In this document: positions 35,480 through 48,187 of the stretch, one piece after another
Layout: every line of letters starts with the position of its first letter
Position numbering within the stretch: position 1 is the stretch's first letter
Assembly: GCA_013423325.1 (NCBI GenBank)
Contig: BLJB01000043.1
Location: 248,001 to 312,000, forward strand
Direction of reading: 5' to 3'
Source: Usnea hakonensis
Taxonomy: Eukaryota; Ascomycota; Lecanoromycetes; Lecanorales; Parmeliaceae
DNA: 64,000 bases
Notes under the pieces: model-generated
Seen by the model: only the letters and a program-made list of their open reading frames with translations
What the model was told of the DNA's origin: nothing
The model's database searches: none
Position numbers and translations under genes: made by a program

Positions 35480-36371
35480 ATGGCGCGCCGTAGAAACCTA
35501 CCCCCTCCCCCATCGACTCGCCGCACCCCAGCGACCATGGAAACAGAAGCAGAGCCCCTAATCCCCGAAGCGCTTCCCCAAGCCTTATCTCAAAGCACAA
35601 CAATTGGCAAGGTCCCTTGGATACCGCTCGCAGCCGCCAGTGGTGCGTGCGCGGCCTTCAATGGCGTGTTTGCGAAGCTGTACGTTATATAAAGCGGAAG
35701 GATGGGATTTTGAAAAGGAATGCGGAATTTCAGCTAACGGCCGCGAAGGACCACGACGGAGCTTACTTCGTCATGGGCCGCTGGGATTTCTACGGCCGTG
35801 GGACTCTCGGCTACGAATAAAGTTGTTGAGATGGTGATTCGTGCCGTATGTCCTCCTCCGTTCTAAACCCCGAGAGGCCCGTGAATCCTTTCATCTGAAC
35901 TATAGTCCTTAGCCTATTTAATCTCATCTCTCCGTTCTGACTCAACAGCCGCTAACGCGCTTTTGGCAACAGTTGTTCTTCTCCCTCAACCTCGCTTTCA
36001 ATGCCCTGATGTGGGCGCTCTTCACCTCCGCATTGACCCGCGCCTCCTCCACCACCCGTGTCTCTATAATCAACACTTCTGCAAACTTCATGTTGACGGC
36101 TTTTTCGGGATGGATGGTCTTTGGTGAGAAGATGCCAGGATTGTGGTGGGTAGGGGCTGCTGGGCTAGTGGTTGGGAATGTGGTGATTGGAAGAAGGGAT
36201 GAGGATGGGGATGTCACTTCGAAGAGCAAGGCGGGAGAAGACTTTGCGCGAGAGGAGCAGTGGAGAGAGGGTTATAGAGATCGAGAAGGAGAAGAAGATG
36301 TGGATGGTGGTGGGGCCAAGGGGGCTATCAGTGACGGAGTCGAATTGGACGGAGCCAAGGTCAACGGGTGA
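35480..36371 (+). CDS. TMEM42/EamA-like small membrane protein
   Basis: Exons 35480-35679, 35749-35845 and 35973-36371 give 231 residues. A first hydrophobic segment contains Gly-Ala-Cys-Ala-Ala-Phe-Asn-Gly-Val-Phe-Ala-Lys. It is followed by the Thr-Thr-Thr-Glu-Leu segment and two or three further spans with Asn-Thr-Ser-Ala-Asn-Phe and Gly-Glu-x-x-Pro, as in TMEM42, a half-size relative of drug/metabolite (EamA) transporters. The acidic, Gly-rich tail is long. An in-frame ATG at 35537 is an alternative start. The transported substrate is unknown. Confidence 0.88.
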
Positions 36372-36492
36372 TTCTATAACACCGGGTTATAGCAAAGTCT
36401 TGTACTTTGCACATCTTATATATATCATTCTCTGCATCGCAAGCATAATTAATGGACAATCTTATGGTACATCAAAAGCAAATGCAGGATTT

Positions 36493-39400
36493 TCAATAGG
36501 GACCACCACTGTAATATTGCCCTGGATCCGGGGGCGGACCCCCATAGCCATACGCTTGCGGAGGAGGAGCATTTGAATCATAGCCATATGATGGAGTTTG
36601 ACTATATCCATAGGCAGGTGGCTGGGGTGGGTAAATATCCTGCGGAGGATACTGTCCTGCCGAAGGAGTCTGAAAGTCTTGCTGCCATTGTGGTGATTGC
36701 CCATACATTGGTGGCTCCTGATAGGGGTTAGATTGGTATGCAGGCTGTTGATATGGAGTTTGCTGCTGAGATTGCAGATCCTGCTGGGAATAGTAGCCAA
36801 ATTCAGGACGAGGTGAAGGCTGTGGGGATGGACGAGGCGAAGGACGAGTGACCCCTCGAGCCTTACCAACCTGGTCCCACTGCACGTTCTCATGTCAGCG
36901 TTCCTTTTCGAAGTTAAAGTTACAGCGATCGAGTAGTTGCGGGACTCGATGTGCTCCCGCAGCGTATCCGCGACCTAAATATCGCACGGGGTTGAAACCC
37001 AAAGGTTGGGAAAGTAACTTACTGGTGCATCTCTGACTTTGCTCTGACTGGCAGACCCGAAGAAATTACTGGGATCAGGAAGCCCTCCATGACTGTGTGG
37101 CTTCTGGCTGGCGTCTACTGTGTGATTTCTACCATGCCTCACACTCTCCGACCCTAAGAGCACGTTGAGGTTGGAACCTCCATCAGGCCGTGAGCGCACC
37201 CAGCTTTCAACGGTGCTGAACATGTTCCGGTGAAGCTCACAATCGTGTCTTCGAAGAGCTGGATGATGAAAGACTCTGATAACGTCATTGAGTACCTGCT
37301 CCACTGGAACATCGGGATGCTGCCATGCAAATATAATGCGAGGTGCAACGTATTTCAGGACAGTAGCTGCCACCTGACCGGCTGGCTCGTTTAAAATATT
37401 GGAAAAGTGGTCTTTCGATAGCAAAGAGTCTACGGAATTTCCAAAATCAGCATAGCTTCCTAAAGGTAAGGGATGAAATCAGGAGACCGGTCCTGGTAGT
37501 AGAAAGATCCTCTCGCTCCCAAAACATCTGCTACGACTCGAATTTGTTGAGAAAAAGGAAGTACGGCTCTTACGGGTTGGGTCTGAGCAATGGGGATCTG
37601 TCCATGGCTCGTATTGGTGTCTACCGCTCGCGTCAATAACACCGCCGCTCCCGGCTTTCAGCTGCGTGGAGACTGCATTGATTATTGGGCGGATATAAGG
37701 CGCAAGAAGTGAAAGAATAAAGAGCGTTAGTGTCTCTGAGATCTTTTCAACCAAAGCTTCGAGACCTGGAATCTTCTCTATGGTTGCGTTGACAAGTTTG
37801 ACCACCCTGTCTCGGAATTCTAGGATGCTGCATCATTACTCGGAGTCAGTACTGCCTGTTTGAGGGGAGAAAATCTGGCTTGAAACATGTCTGAGGTGTT
37901 GAATGTCCCAAAATATTTCTCAAAACTCAGAATTCTTTCAGAAGAGAACACTGATATACGCACGGGTAAATCTGAGCAGCCGTTTTCATTGGATCAATGT
38001 TGGTGCCAGGAATATTAGGTCCCGGAGGTCCACCCTGCGACCCAGGAGGGGCTGCGAACCTCGCATCTATGTCAGCTTGAAGTGGAGGCCCGGTAGGGTT
38101 TCGTTCCTCGATATCCGACTTGGCTTGGAGGTCCGCCGCTTGTCGAGCAAGGTCCCCGGTCCCCGGTAACTGGGAAAGCAGATTCGTCATAGTAGATAGA
38201 CCTTGAGAACTGTTGAAGTCACGCCCACCATCATCAGAGGTTTTGGATTGAGCTTCCGCATCTTTGAGAGCAATGTCCATCTGCTCCACCTCCGATTGCG
38301 CAAAATGATCAGTAGCTTCACCGAGTCTTACACATATTAGCTCCATTCTAGTCCTGGGAACTGGTTTTCTTACACGCTATGCAGGAAATCGACCACTCCG
38401 AAAGTCCCTGTAACCAGGGGAAATACCGGATGTTGAGCCCCAGGTATATTAATCGTCGTTGCGGATCCAGTATGTGGGAAGACGCCTTGGAAGCCCATTT
38501 CACGCAGGACGAGTTCCGTATAATTCGTGTGAGCACCGAAGTCTTCAAGACAATGTAATCCTTGCCTAGTGATGATGCTTCAGCATGGGTCATTTGGAGA
38601 TTCGTCAGACAAAGAATCGCACCCAAGGCATCTCAATGCTTCGCATAGGTCTGCTTCATTGCCCTTCGTACCACTTGCTCCACTAGTGTACATCCTTCCG
38701 AAGTGTATGCTCCGAGTAAAAGAGAACCTAACGTAGCCGGCTGACGTAGCAATTTCGAGACCCTCATTGGCAATGTAATTCTTCATTCCCGTACGTGGAT
38801 CAACCTCCAGCTCAATCGCTTGGACGGGTGGGCGTAACCTCTCATCATACTTCCGGGCATCTACATTGTCTGCATAGTCCTTTGGGTTGTCGATGTGTCT
38901 GGAGGTTCTTTGAGTCAGGGGGAGTGTTGAACAAGGGACTCAAAGAACTTGCTCTTCTGGCCTGTAGACACCCAGTCTTTCTTCGGTTACTTCAAACTCG
39001 GCGGTTGCGTATCCGAAGGACCACAATAGATGTTAGAAATTCGGTAATATGGATGAAAAGGTACAAAAGAAATACCAGGAAAGACAAGACCCAGACAAGG
39101 ATGCGAACAGTGCCAGCCTGAACCCCTTTGAGCGAGCCAACGTCCATCGCTTGACTGTAGTCCCGAAGCCAGTTACCGAAGTAGACTCGTTTAATCATCA
39201 TATTCGTCCATTTGTGGCCCTTGATAAAAGCAATTGTTTTAAGCATGTCCTCGATATCACCACTGCATTAAGATTTGACGGTCAGTATTGCTCATTGTAG
39301 TGAAAGCTGAATCTCCAGAGTTCTTTCGAATTAAGAAACTTCAAATAGATAAGACGGGCACTGAAAACACGCACTGGCGCCAATTATGCCCTTCAATTTT

Positions 39401-39557
39401 TGAGATTGAAGCTGCAGATGTTATTAGCATCATGTACTGCACGTCATTGACACAGTCTCTTGCCTATGTTCCCGGCCCCAAAAGCTGCCACAGGCGAAGA
39501 GTAAAAGGCGAGGCAAGCAAGGAGTGCGAGATAGAGCGGAAAGGATGGATGGGCCAT
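36493..39557 (-). CDS. het-c: HET-C-type heterokaryon incompatibility protein
   Basis: Eleven exons (39557-39464, 39411-39375, 39262-39076, 39020-38953, 38898-38623, 38565-38374, 38326-37964, 37827-37574, 37429-37023, 36974-36924, 36879-36493) sum to 772 codons with stop. A signal peptide is followed by Phe-Gly-Ala-Gly-Asn-Ile-Ala-Ser. Then come the conserved His-Gly-Asp-Ile-Glu-Asp, Tyr-Phe-Gly-Asn-Trp-Leu-Arg-Asp-Tyr-Ser and Leu-Glu-Asp-Phe-Gly-Ala-His motifs, and a Tyr/Gln/Pro/Gly-rich tail. This is the Neurospora het-c family, which controls vegetative self/non-self recognition. Introns 39463-39412 and 38952-38899 need GC donors, and intron 39075-39021 lacks an AG acceptor. If splicing uses the next AG (exon from 38996), eight conserved residues are lost in frame. 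Confidence 0.92.
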
Positions 39558-40212
39558 GTTGCCAACTTGTTTCCCTGTGACAAAATGATCTTAAAAGTCT
39601 ATGAAGACCATCTTTCACAATGAAGATTGGACTGTTTTGCCTGCAATTATAGTTGTCGTGCCCAAAGTTTCAGAACTATATACCGCATATAGCTCTAGTG
39701 CTTAGTGACATCTCTGTCCCGGCAAGTCTATACCGCTTTGAGTTAGCCAAATACAGATGAGAGAAGAGAAATCTTTAGTGTATCCGCAAATCAAAGGTCT
39801 GAAGATGTAGGCCAAGGAGCGAAGACGGCATCTTTCACGAATATTTGGAATGCAGGCTCCACATGTTATGTGATAGGAAGATACGATGCAGGATAGTACT
39901 TCCTGAGATCACAAAGGGTGGGACGTAGCAGGAAATCCTCACTTATCAACAAGCGTTACAGCAGTAAAGTAGAAGATACACTCAATAGTGTCTAATTCCA
40001 TCACATATACTTGGATCTCATCAGGTTAATTACAAAACACTCCGCAACTACTACCATCAGGAAAAGGGAGTCTCCAACGCGCCAGGCAATGCAGACGCTT
40101 GCTCACGTTAAAATCACGCGAAGTGGGGTATGTGTCGGATAACAACACCTGCAATGCTGATCCCTCTTTAAAAAAAAACCACCAACGCCTTCCCTATTCT
40201 ATACGTCTTGAT
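39558..40212. other. Intergenic, nothing recognised
   Basis: Promoter of HET-C on the left and the 3' flank of the importin gene on the right. No gene or RNA was recognised in about 650 bp. Confidence 0.55.
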
Positions 40213-43200
40213 TTATACCAACCGCGGCGATTGAGCAATCTGCGGAAGCTGGCTCTGCTGTTCGTTCATCTTATGCAACTTTTCCCGTTCCGCGTCGGTC
40301 AAGGAATGATATAAGTCCTGGAAGCCTGGTTCGTTGGACACACTGTTGAAAAAGTCGACCAGGTATTGCTGTGTCGCGTCGTCAGTCTCATGCGTGTTCC
40401 ATTTACTCTCATCCATGTAGCCCATTAGATCTGTAAGAGTACTCGTCAGCTTGGGGACTGAGGAGAGGGAGAACTGCTGATGTACTTACCTTGTCTAGTG
40501 GCCTGAGCCCCGAGGTCTAGTATTGAGGGCTCATCTTCCCAGTCATCGTCTTCATCGTCGCTAATACCGCCCTGGACACTGTGGTTTCTTTTATGAAATC
40601 CAGGAGTGGTCGGACTGGAATGGACAAGCTCCTGGACAAGGACCTTGATGAGCTTCAATGGGACTGGTATGATCGAATACTGATCCGGCTCTCTCTTGGA
40701 CTGGGAGCGGGTCTTGATGCGAGAACCATTCTGGACGATGAGGTCCCCCTTGGTCTGAATGTTCGAAAGTCGCTCGTCGTGAAGCCGATAAACATTCGTC
40801 AGCGCAATGACGTTCTGACGAATTGCGTCGTATCCGGAGAAATTGACCGTATTCTCAAGCCATTTTCTTAGCACTACTTCGAGGCCTGTGCCACCATTGG
40901 CGCCTGGGACCTGGACTTGAGCCAAGAACTCGAGCACATCCTTTGCGTTAGTCAAAGACAATCGAGCAAATACGAGGACGAGATTTTGGATGAAGTTTGC
41001 GCGTTCGGCGGTGCTTAGACGGATTGCCACGACACGTAGCAGATTCATAAGGTATGGTCCCAGTCTATCAGGGCCTGCTTTCTCGACCAACTCCACAGCA
41101 AGTCCTCCAACCTCTGCTGCTGAGGAATCGTCAACTCCTGGACCCAGAAGCCGATCAATGATAAGGAGGACAATTTCCAGGCCTTGCTGCCCACTCTCTG
41201 GATCGCGCCAAGCGAAGAGTTGATCAGGATCGTGCACCAACATGTACTTGATCGTGACTGTTGCCGATTGATGCACGCTGAACTCCACAGGCAAGAACAG
41301 CAGTCTGAACAATTTTGGCAGCAACGCGGCAACAAATCCCTGTGGTAGTGGCTCTGATCCATACTCTGCAAGTGTAGAAAGTAAAGATACAGCCATGTCG
41401 CTGAGTGAATTTTCTGAGGTCAGAACTCCAACGTCCAGGAAGCCTGTCAGATTTGGGAGGACCTTTGAGCATAACTGAGCATACTTCTCGGGTCCTCTTG
41501 AAGACGTGGTAGAAGTGATGGATTCAAAGGTATCGTTTACTAGCATCGAGGTTTGCCAGCTGCGAGCCCCGTATTGTGCCATTTTGAAGAGCACATCAAG
41601 ACCTGTATGCTCAAGGCACAGAGTCGGTTCAGTCATGAGAGCGTCTCTGAGGGTCTCTACCAGCGTATCGAGCAGGTCCTCACCCTCGATGTCAATCTCG
41701 CTGAGATCATGCAACGACAAGAATCCGGAGATCGCAGCGACCGTTTGAACTTGGAACTCTTGAGCTCTCTCTGCTGGCAACACTTTTAGATACTGCTGAA
41801 GTACACGCATGCATGAAACTTTCACGATATCGGAGGGATCGTTCCCAACGGCCTTCAGAGACCGAAGTGCGAACTCAGGGACTAGATCCCGTAGTGCTTT
41901 CCCGGGTGCAGTGATGAGGGTGCCCGCGGCAATGAAGCCTCGCGCTCTCAACAATTCGTTTCCAGAGTCCTGCATGGCGACCTGGCTATGGCTGAGATAC
42001 GCCTGCGCGACATCTGGACTTACGTGTCTTTCATACGAGCTGCCTTCATCCAATATCTGCTTTAGAACATATAGCACTGCTTCCTTCTCCTTCGGGCTAT
42101 TCTGCGTCGTCAGCCAGTGATCTTTCGAGACAAGAGGACAGAATTCTCACTTCGATGCTCCTCCTTCGAATACCAGCTTGCTATGGGCCATTAAACTTTC
42201 GAGCACCGGCCAATTGTAGCTGCAGAGCTTCGCTGCGAGCCCTGCGCAAGCGTTGCGAGCAGAATAATTCGCCGTCTCCGATGTTTCTTCTGACAAGAAA
42301 ACATTGATGTCCACTTCCCAGAGTTCTTCGTCCTCAGTCAAGATCTGAGAATACCCCACGACAGTAGCTAGGATTTGTTGGATCCAGGTATTATTAGGAG
42401 TCCCGTTGGCCATACTCTCGGGTGCCAGTTGCACGTCCAATTCGTGTTTGATTGTGGACGTATTCAACAGTGTCTGGATATAATCGAGCTCTTCGATGAC
42501 AAGGTAATCCAGAGTATACGGCAGCCGATCCGCGTCATCCATACGACTTTGTCTTTGTTCGTCTGCAGTATACATTGTGAGATATGGTGATAGGTAAGCC
42601 TGTAAGGACTCCCATATCGCACTGAACAGCTCTAGGGTGCGCGGACTGAGGAGCTGGGGAAACATGTTGTGGATCTTGTCGAGTGCCTGAGAGATTCATC
42701 AGCGCAAGGCCACCTAAAGATGAAGGCTAGACTTTACCTTCACGACCTGCGTTTTCAAAGCAATTACCCCTCGCCAACTTGAATCCGCGGGACCCTTCTC
42801 GTTTTCTTCCTCTTCACTTGGCATATGCGGGAGAGGCATCTTGAGAATATCCATGAAGAACGGTGACCACACATCGGAAAGTTCTTGCATGAACTGTGTT
42901 ACAGAAGCCTTGTTTGTCTGATAAACCAGTTCCATTGTGTCGAGGCAAGCACGAAAGATTGAAATCGCCAGTGCCCTTGTCGTCAGCCTCTTGTCTCCGT
43001 CGACAGCCACTCCGTAGATACACCTGACGAGTTCAATCGCGCTCCCAGAGAACTGTTCTTCATCGAATCCGTCTTCAACAAGACTGCCAAGGACCAACAG
43101 CGTGCCGTGCAGCTGGGTTGCATTCGCCTGCGGGACGAGATTCAACAAGGTGGGGAGCAAACTTGGCCACTGCTCTGGGAAGTCGGCACTTGCAATCTTA

Positions 43201-43547
43201 CTGACGACATAGCTAGCTGCCGCAACAATCTTCCTCTCTTCATCGGAGGCTGTCGCGATGGACAGCAGTGATTGCCTTATTTGCTCCTTGGTCGCATCAC
43301 TCAAGATCTCAGGAGCCTCAAATTCGTCCAAAGATGGTGACCATTTCTTCAAAACCAATTGTTTGAGAACAAGAAGTGCTGCCTGGCGATGGTTGAGGGT
43401 GATAGATTTGTGAGACGCTATGGAGATCAAGGAGATTGGGAATGTTTCGTTTGTGTAGAGTTGCTCCAAGTGGCGCTCTGCTTCAGTGCGAATGGCGGCT
43501 GAGGCAACAAGTGTAGCAGCTAAAAGTTCGAGCACTTGCTGTTCCAT
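40213..43547 (-). CDS. KAP114: Importin-9/Kap114-type karyopherin
   Basis: Exons 43547-42738, 42686-42151, 42096-40490 and 40430-40213 give 1056 residues, the right size for importin-9. The N-terminal importin-beta repeats (Asn-His-Arg-Gln-Ala-Ala-Leu-Leu-Val-Leu-Lys and Phe-Pro-Glu-Gln-Trp-Pro) are clear. HEAT-type helices run through the whole chain. Near residue 980 is an acidic tract, followed by a short C-terminal helix region. This karyopherin carries TBP and histone cargoes into the nucleus in yeast; cargo here is inferred. Exon 3 was started at 42096 because that acceptor closes the frame with the GTGAGA donor. It is divergent from REV7 over 250 bp. Confidence 0.92.
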
Positions 43548-43797
43548 GACTGCCCGAAAATGTACCTACTGTAAAGTGTGCACTTGGCCAAACGAGATGC
43601 GACTGGATGATGGTCGTACCTAGTGAGATTTCGAAATGTTGTGGAAGGTTAGGGCTTCCTTTTTACACGATCTCGACGCGTTTTTGGTAGGTTTGCCGAC
43701 TCTAGCGTATCGGAAATACAGGAAGTTAAGTCCGATGCACTCCATTCAAATAATCCATGCCTATATCGTTCATTGACACATTGACATTGTCACAAAC
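43548..43797. promoter_or_regulatory. Compact divergent promoter, importin-9 and REV7
   Basis: Only 250 bp separate the two start codons, which point away from each other, so the promoters must share this space. Confidence 0.6.
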
Positions 43798-45022
43798 ATG
43801 GCTGCTTACAGTGCTGAGGCTCCCTTATTGGACACCTACCAAGCTGTTGTCTCTGCTTACAGCGATTTTCTCATCGTTGCAATCCACACTATCCTTTATG
43901 AGCGCAATATATATCCCCAGACCTCATTCATCAAAGCACGCAAGTACAATTATCCTGTGAGGCAAAGCAGACATCCAAAGCTGTGCAAATGGATAATGGA
44001 CGCTGTAGCTGCGGTGGAGGTGGAGATGTTGAAGGTAAAGATAGCCCTCATAAGTGTCAAGATTGCGACATTCGAAATTCTGGGTAAAGCAGTGCATCCA
44101 ATTGTTCTCAGTGTTCTCTACGTTCGCGGTTATCTATGTTTCTGCCTGAACGAAAGCATTAACATATCAAAGTGACATCGAATGATATCTAAAAAACAGT
44201 CTCTCTTCCGATGTTAATCTTGGGGCTCGACTTAGGTCCTGAAACAGCTGTTACTATAACACAGTATCTGGTGTATATTCCCAGACATCGTCGAAGACGC
44301 ATCTGCTGTACAACATGGAGCCTTGGTATGCCATGAATTTGCTGATTATGTTTCAAACATAGTGCACCGTTGCGCAAACCTCGGTCATCATTCATGCCCC
44401 TCCCCCTAGCTCTAAACCCCTCGAACGCTACATCTTCTCCACCGCATCCTTTCCGCGCATACAACCTTCGGAAACGCTCACGACTTTCGCTGCTCCGACT
44501 GCCAGCGATCCCGCAAGCACCGAAAAGGCTCCAGAAATACCCTCAGCCGCTGCGCCCAGACCTGCAGACCTCAAGAAGTTCAACCCTCCACCTACATCCG
44601 ACCTCCCAGAACAGTTCCGCGCCACCCTTGCCCGGCTATCCACTTCTCTGACTCGTCTGAACCCTTTACCGGAAGACTGCAGCTTTACGCTAGCCATTGA
44701 ACTGCGAGACGAGGAAGGGGTGGACGCGCCAATAGGAAGGCAAGATCGCTGGATTGCTGCTGAGCCGGGTCTCCAAAAGGAGCGGAGAAGGGAGAGTGGT
44801 GGCTATGGAGGATTCGAGGGTAGCAGTGCCGATATAGAGGCTGAAGAATCTAGAGGAGGCAAGAGTAGGAAGGGAGAAGACTTGGGAGGCGTGCGGACCA
44901 CACCCGTCAGAGCGCTCGAGGCCGGAGCGTTCAAGATGGAGGTATGGATAGAAGAAGGCAGGGGGAAGTTCCAGGCGCAAGTAGAAGATGACGACGAGGA
45001 TGAGTACGAACAGGACTCGTGA
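43798..45022 (+). CDS. REV7: Rev7/MAD2B HORMA protein (DNA polymerase zeta subunit)
   Basis: Exon 1 (43798-44034) and exon 2 (44363-45022) join in phase to 298 residues. The HORMA start has Phe-Leu-x-Val-Ala-Ile-His-Thr-Ile-Leu-Tyr-Glu-Arg-x-x-Tyr-Pro. The Val-Ile-Ile-His-Ala-Pro/Leu-Glu-Arg-Tyr region across the junction and the Phe-Lys-Met-Glu-Val-Trp end are those of Rev7. It links Rev3 to Rev1 in translesion synthesis. The 328-nt intron is several times longer than others here; its acceptor ACATAG gives direct continuity, so no further exon is needed. A Ser/Pro insert and an acidic tail extend the protein. Confidence 0.9.
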
Positions 45023-45109
45023 CTCTCGAAGCTGCCGGCAGTTCAGCAATCATAGCAAAGTATATGAGTGACCTTTAGAACGTATTGATCCCTGGAAATT
45101 CCCCCCTAC

Positions 45110-45448
45110 TCAAAAAATCCACACAACGATACACAACCCCATAGATATCAGAACCTTCCCCAACGCCTTCCCCTCTCTCACTCTCGAACCTAGCCCCATC
45201 AACAACAACCCAAATGCCACCGCTGCGCCCACTTTTCTGCTCCGCGTCACCAAGAGCATCACGCCACACAAGATGTCCAGCACACCGACTAGCTCTCGTA
45301 GCGTGCTAGCATTTATAGAGGCAGTGCTTCGTTCCTGGACAATTTGCTCGGGCGTTATTGGCGAATTGAGTCTAGAAATACCGGCAGAGAGTACGGTGAA
45401 GGATAGGAAGAGGGCGGAGAGGAGGGAGAGGATGGATGTGAAAGACAT
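45110..45448 (-). CDS. Small four-span membrane protein (DoxX-like)
   Basis: A single-exon 112-residue protein with four hydrophobic segments (about 5-22, 52-67, 73-86, 96-112) and short charged loops. The size and pattern resemble small fungal DoxX-like membrane proteins, but no diagnostic motif is visible, so the family name is tentative. It converges on REV7 with under 90 bp between stop codons. Confidence 0.75.
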   Translation of the reverse strand: MSFTSILSLLSALFLSFTVLSAGISRLNSPITPEQIVQERSTASINASTLRELVGVLDILCGVMLLVTRSRKVGAAVAFGLLLMGLGSRVREGKALGKVLISMGLCIVVWIF

Positions 45449-46115
45449 GATAGTTTGAGAGGAAGTCGCTGGAGATTAATTTTCTTGCATTGACTGGGGG
45501 AATTCTAAAAGTCATATTGCCTTCCGAGGTTTTGAAACGACGTTACATTTCTCTGAGCACTGGATTGGCTGTGGACAATTGTGGAATTGATTCATGATGG
45601 CTGTTATTATGATCCAGCGGGATTATCCACGCGATGTTGCTCAAGGCATACAGATAGGACTCGTCATACCATTACATAGTAATTACGAACAATGCATAAC
45701 GAGTGACTGGGACGTCTACATTGAAATGTAGTATAGCGCCATAAGGCCAGACCAATTTGCCAGCTTCGTTCGAAGCCTCACTCAAGGCTCTAGCCTATAA
45801 ATATCCTACCCTGAGAGCTTCCGATATCCAACCTCGGATCCTTCCCAAATACGACGAACTGTCATCACTGAACTATTCGTCCTTTAACATACCCGAGAGT
45901 CGGACCTCGTTTCCACTTCTTCCACCACATCTTGCAAATTCACCAGCTATGTCAAGTGTTCCTTTGATAGACACATCTATAACATGCTGCCTATCCACAA
46001 AGCCCGGTTAGCGTAAAGGGTGCATCAAGGTTCGACCAATATTTCGGCGCCAATCAACAGAGACCCCTGTGCTGAGCCCACATTCCACTTCGAGCCCAAG
46101 TGGTGATTACTGACA
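45449..46115. other. Intergenic, nothing recognised
   Basis: About 670 bp without a supported gene. The open frame at 45757-46011 on the plus strand has no recognisable features. The left part is the presumed promoter of the small membrane protein. Confidence 0.55.
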
Positions 46116-48187
46116 TCATCGCAACCCTAGGACGGCTTTTGAATTGTCGTACACAACGTAGGTAATCGAGACGGCTGGCACGACCTTCAAGAGGTTCGGT
46201 GTTATGCCTTTGAATAACCCTCTAAAGCCCTCTCCCTTGATTGTCTTGACCGTCACATCCCACATGCCGTTGTAGGTTGGTGGATGTATTGGAGTGCCTT
46301 GAACCTGCAGCCTCGTTCGAAGCAAATTGAGCGGATAGACAGAACTGGCGCCAAAAGCTCCGCTGAAAGCACCGACAGCGGCCGTGGTGAAATTACTGAG
46401 TGTGACGTCGTCCTCATCACATTTCTTTCGGCGCGCCTTGCGCTTGGTGATGAATTGTTTGATATACTCGAATGTAGTGAGATCGATGGCGCTGTAGGGA
46501 AACATGCCAATAAGACCCATGGGAAGGCCACGATAGTAGGAGCGAAAACCAGAGGTAGTCCACATCTTGCGAGCAGTGGCGAGGATCAAGGCGTTGCCGT
46601 GAAGGCCACCTTTGATCGTCTCATTTTGAACACGACTGTTTCAGTCTCAGCAAATGGATTGATCCCGGGACGAGGATGAGGCGACTTGGGCTTACAATTT
46701 TAAGGTATCAAGAGGATAGACGCAGAATCTGGATCACCGTAAGCAATGTTTGTGAGACATACTACAAAGGCTGATTAACTGTGAGATGATCCCACCCAGT
46801 CCGGCGGCAGTGAATTGCGCCCAAGGCTTCAGTGCTTTCGGATCATCATGACCTTCAAGGCGTGCCAGGAGACGTTTAGAACCCTGCAGCAATTGGTGAG
46901 CTCGTAAACTTGGAAGATATCCACATCCCTACCTCGTAACTGCCAAATTTGATGGCGGACTCTGGCATCACTTTGATAACGTTGAGACCGTTTCCTGCGA
47001 ACAGACTTCGCATGCCTCCCATCCGCCATAGCGTCTGCGTTGCCTCTAGCAATGGTCTACCTGCTGTCTTCGCGGCTTTCAAAGGAGCGAGAGACTTTGC
47101 GTGATTTATTGCGTCGTCCTTGACCCCGACTTGCGCTATAAGGTACACCTTCAGACGGTCCAGAGGCGCGGTTGCTGTTCGAGAGACAACGCCTGCGATT
47201 CCGCCGGCCACGAAATAACCTGCCGGAGGAAAGAGATCCGTCAGCAGGAAAATTTCTCTGGACGCATGCTGATTATCTGCAGAATCGTCGGGGTCATAAA
47301 TGTCTTCATACTGAGCATCCTGGTCGCCCGGGTCCCAGGGGAAATTGACCGGCATAGATTCAGCTGTCGCTTGCGGGGACGCTGTGTGTTCAATTACCGG
47401 TGACGCAAGTTTTGGGTGATTCCATAGAGTTGCCGGTCTGGCGAGGCCGAACAAAGCTGCAAAGAGATTCCTAGGAAATTGGATTTTACCTAGCCCCTCC
47501 AAGGTATCTTCTGATACATGCACATCCCCCTCTGGATTGACGGTGACTGTGGAAGAATAGTAGGAAAGCACTGCCCGTAGACTCGGGGTATCTGCCGGCA
47601 TGAATAGCAGAAAGGTTCTTCAATCACAACGTATCAGTATCTATTAAACTTCTGGAAATCGAGATGGTCACCTCCACTCCGCCCATTCTATAACACCGTC
47701 GTGGTTAGTATCAACCTCTGAGAAGAATTGATCGAGCTTTGCTCCTGGTAGTTTGATGCCGGCCCTCTCGAACGCCGATCTAATCTCTCCCTTGTCTAAT
47801 TGGCCATTATGTTTTCGGTCAATGCTCTTGAAGAGTTGCCAAAGCTCTTTCTCCGTCCCTTCGACGAACTTTCGAAATTCTGATGGGTACTTCAGTTACT
47901 CGTCACCTTGGCTTTTCTGTGGAAACCCACCAGAGTAGTCTATTCGACCATTGTGATTCGTATCCACAGCGTTCATGACGTCCTGGAGAAGGGAGTCGGC
48001 ATTCTTGAGAGCTGTATTGACGGTCAGAAAGCTTCATAGCAGACTGGGACCGAAACGAACGATGATTGATCTTGCTCAGCCCCTCTTTAAGACCACTGAG
48101 ATTCAATCGGCCCTCGTTTCGGGTATCCAGGGTTTTCCATAATTTGTAGACTCGGGCATCCTGGGCGGTCTGGTCCTCGCTGTCCAT
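46116..48187 (-). CDS. EF-hand mitochondrial carrier (Sal1 / ATP-Mg-phosphate carrier type)
   Basis: Seven exons (48187-48061, 48011-47931, 47879-47672, 47617-46933, 46883-46780, 46728-46696, 46635-46116) sum to 586 codons with stop. The N-terminal third has four EF-hand loops; Asp-Thr-Asn-His-Asn-Gly and Asp-Thr-Asn-His-Asp-Gly are well kept, and the first is degenerate. Three carrier repeats follow with signatures Pro-Leu-Asp-Arg-Leu-Lys, Pro-Leu-Asp-Thr-Leu-Lys and Pro-Leu-Asn-Leu-Leu-Arg (the third has Asn for the usual acidic residue). Such carriers exchange adenine nucleotide and phosphate across the inner mitochondrial membrane under cytosolic Ca2+ control. A 33-nt exon sits in the second repeat. 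Confidence 0.94.
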
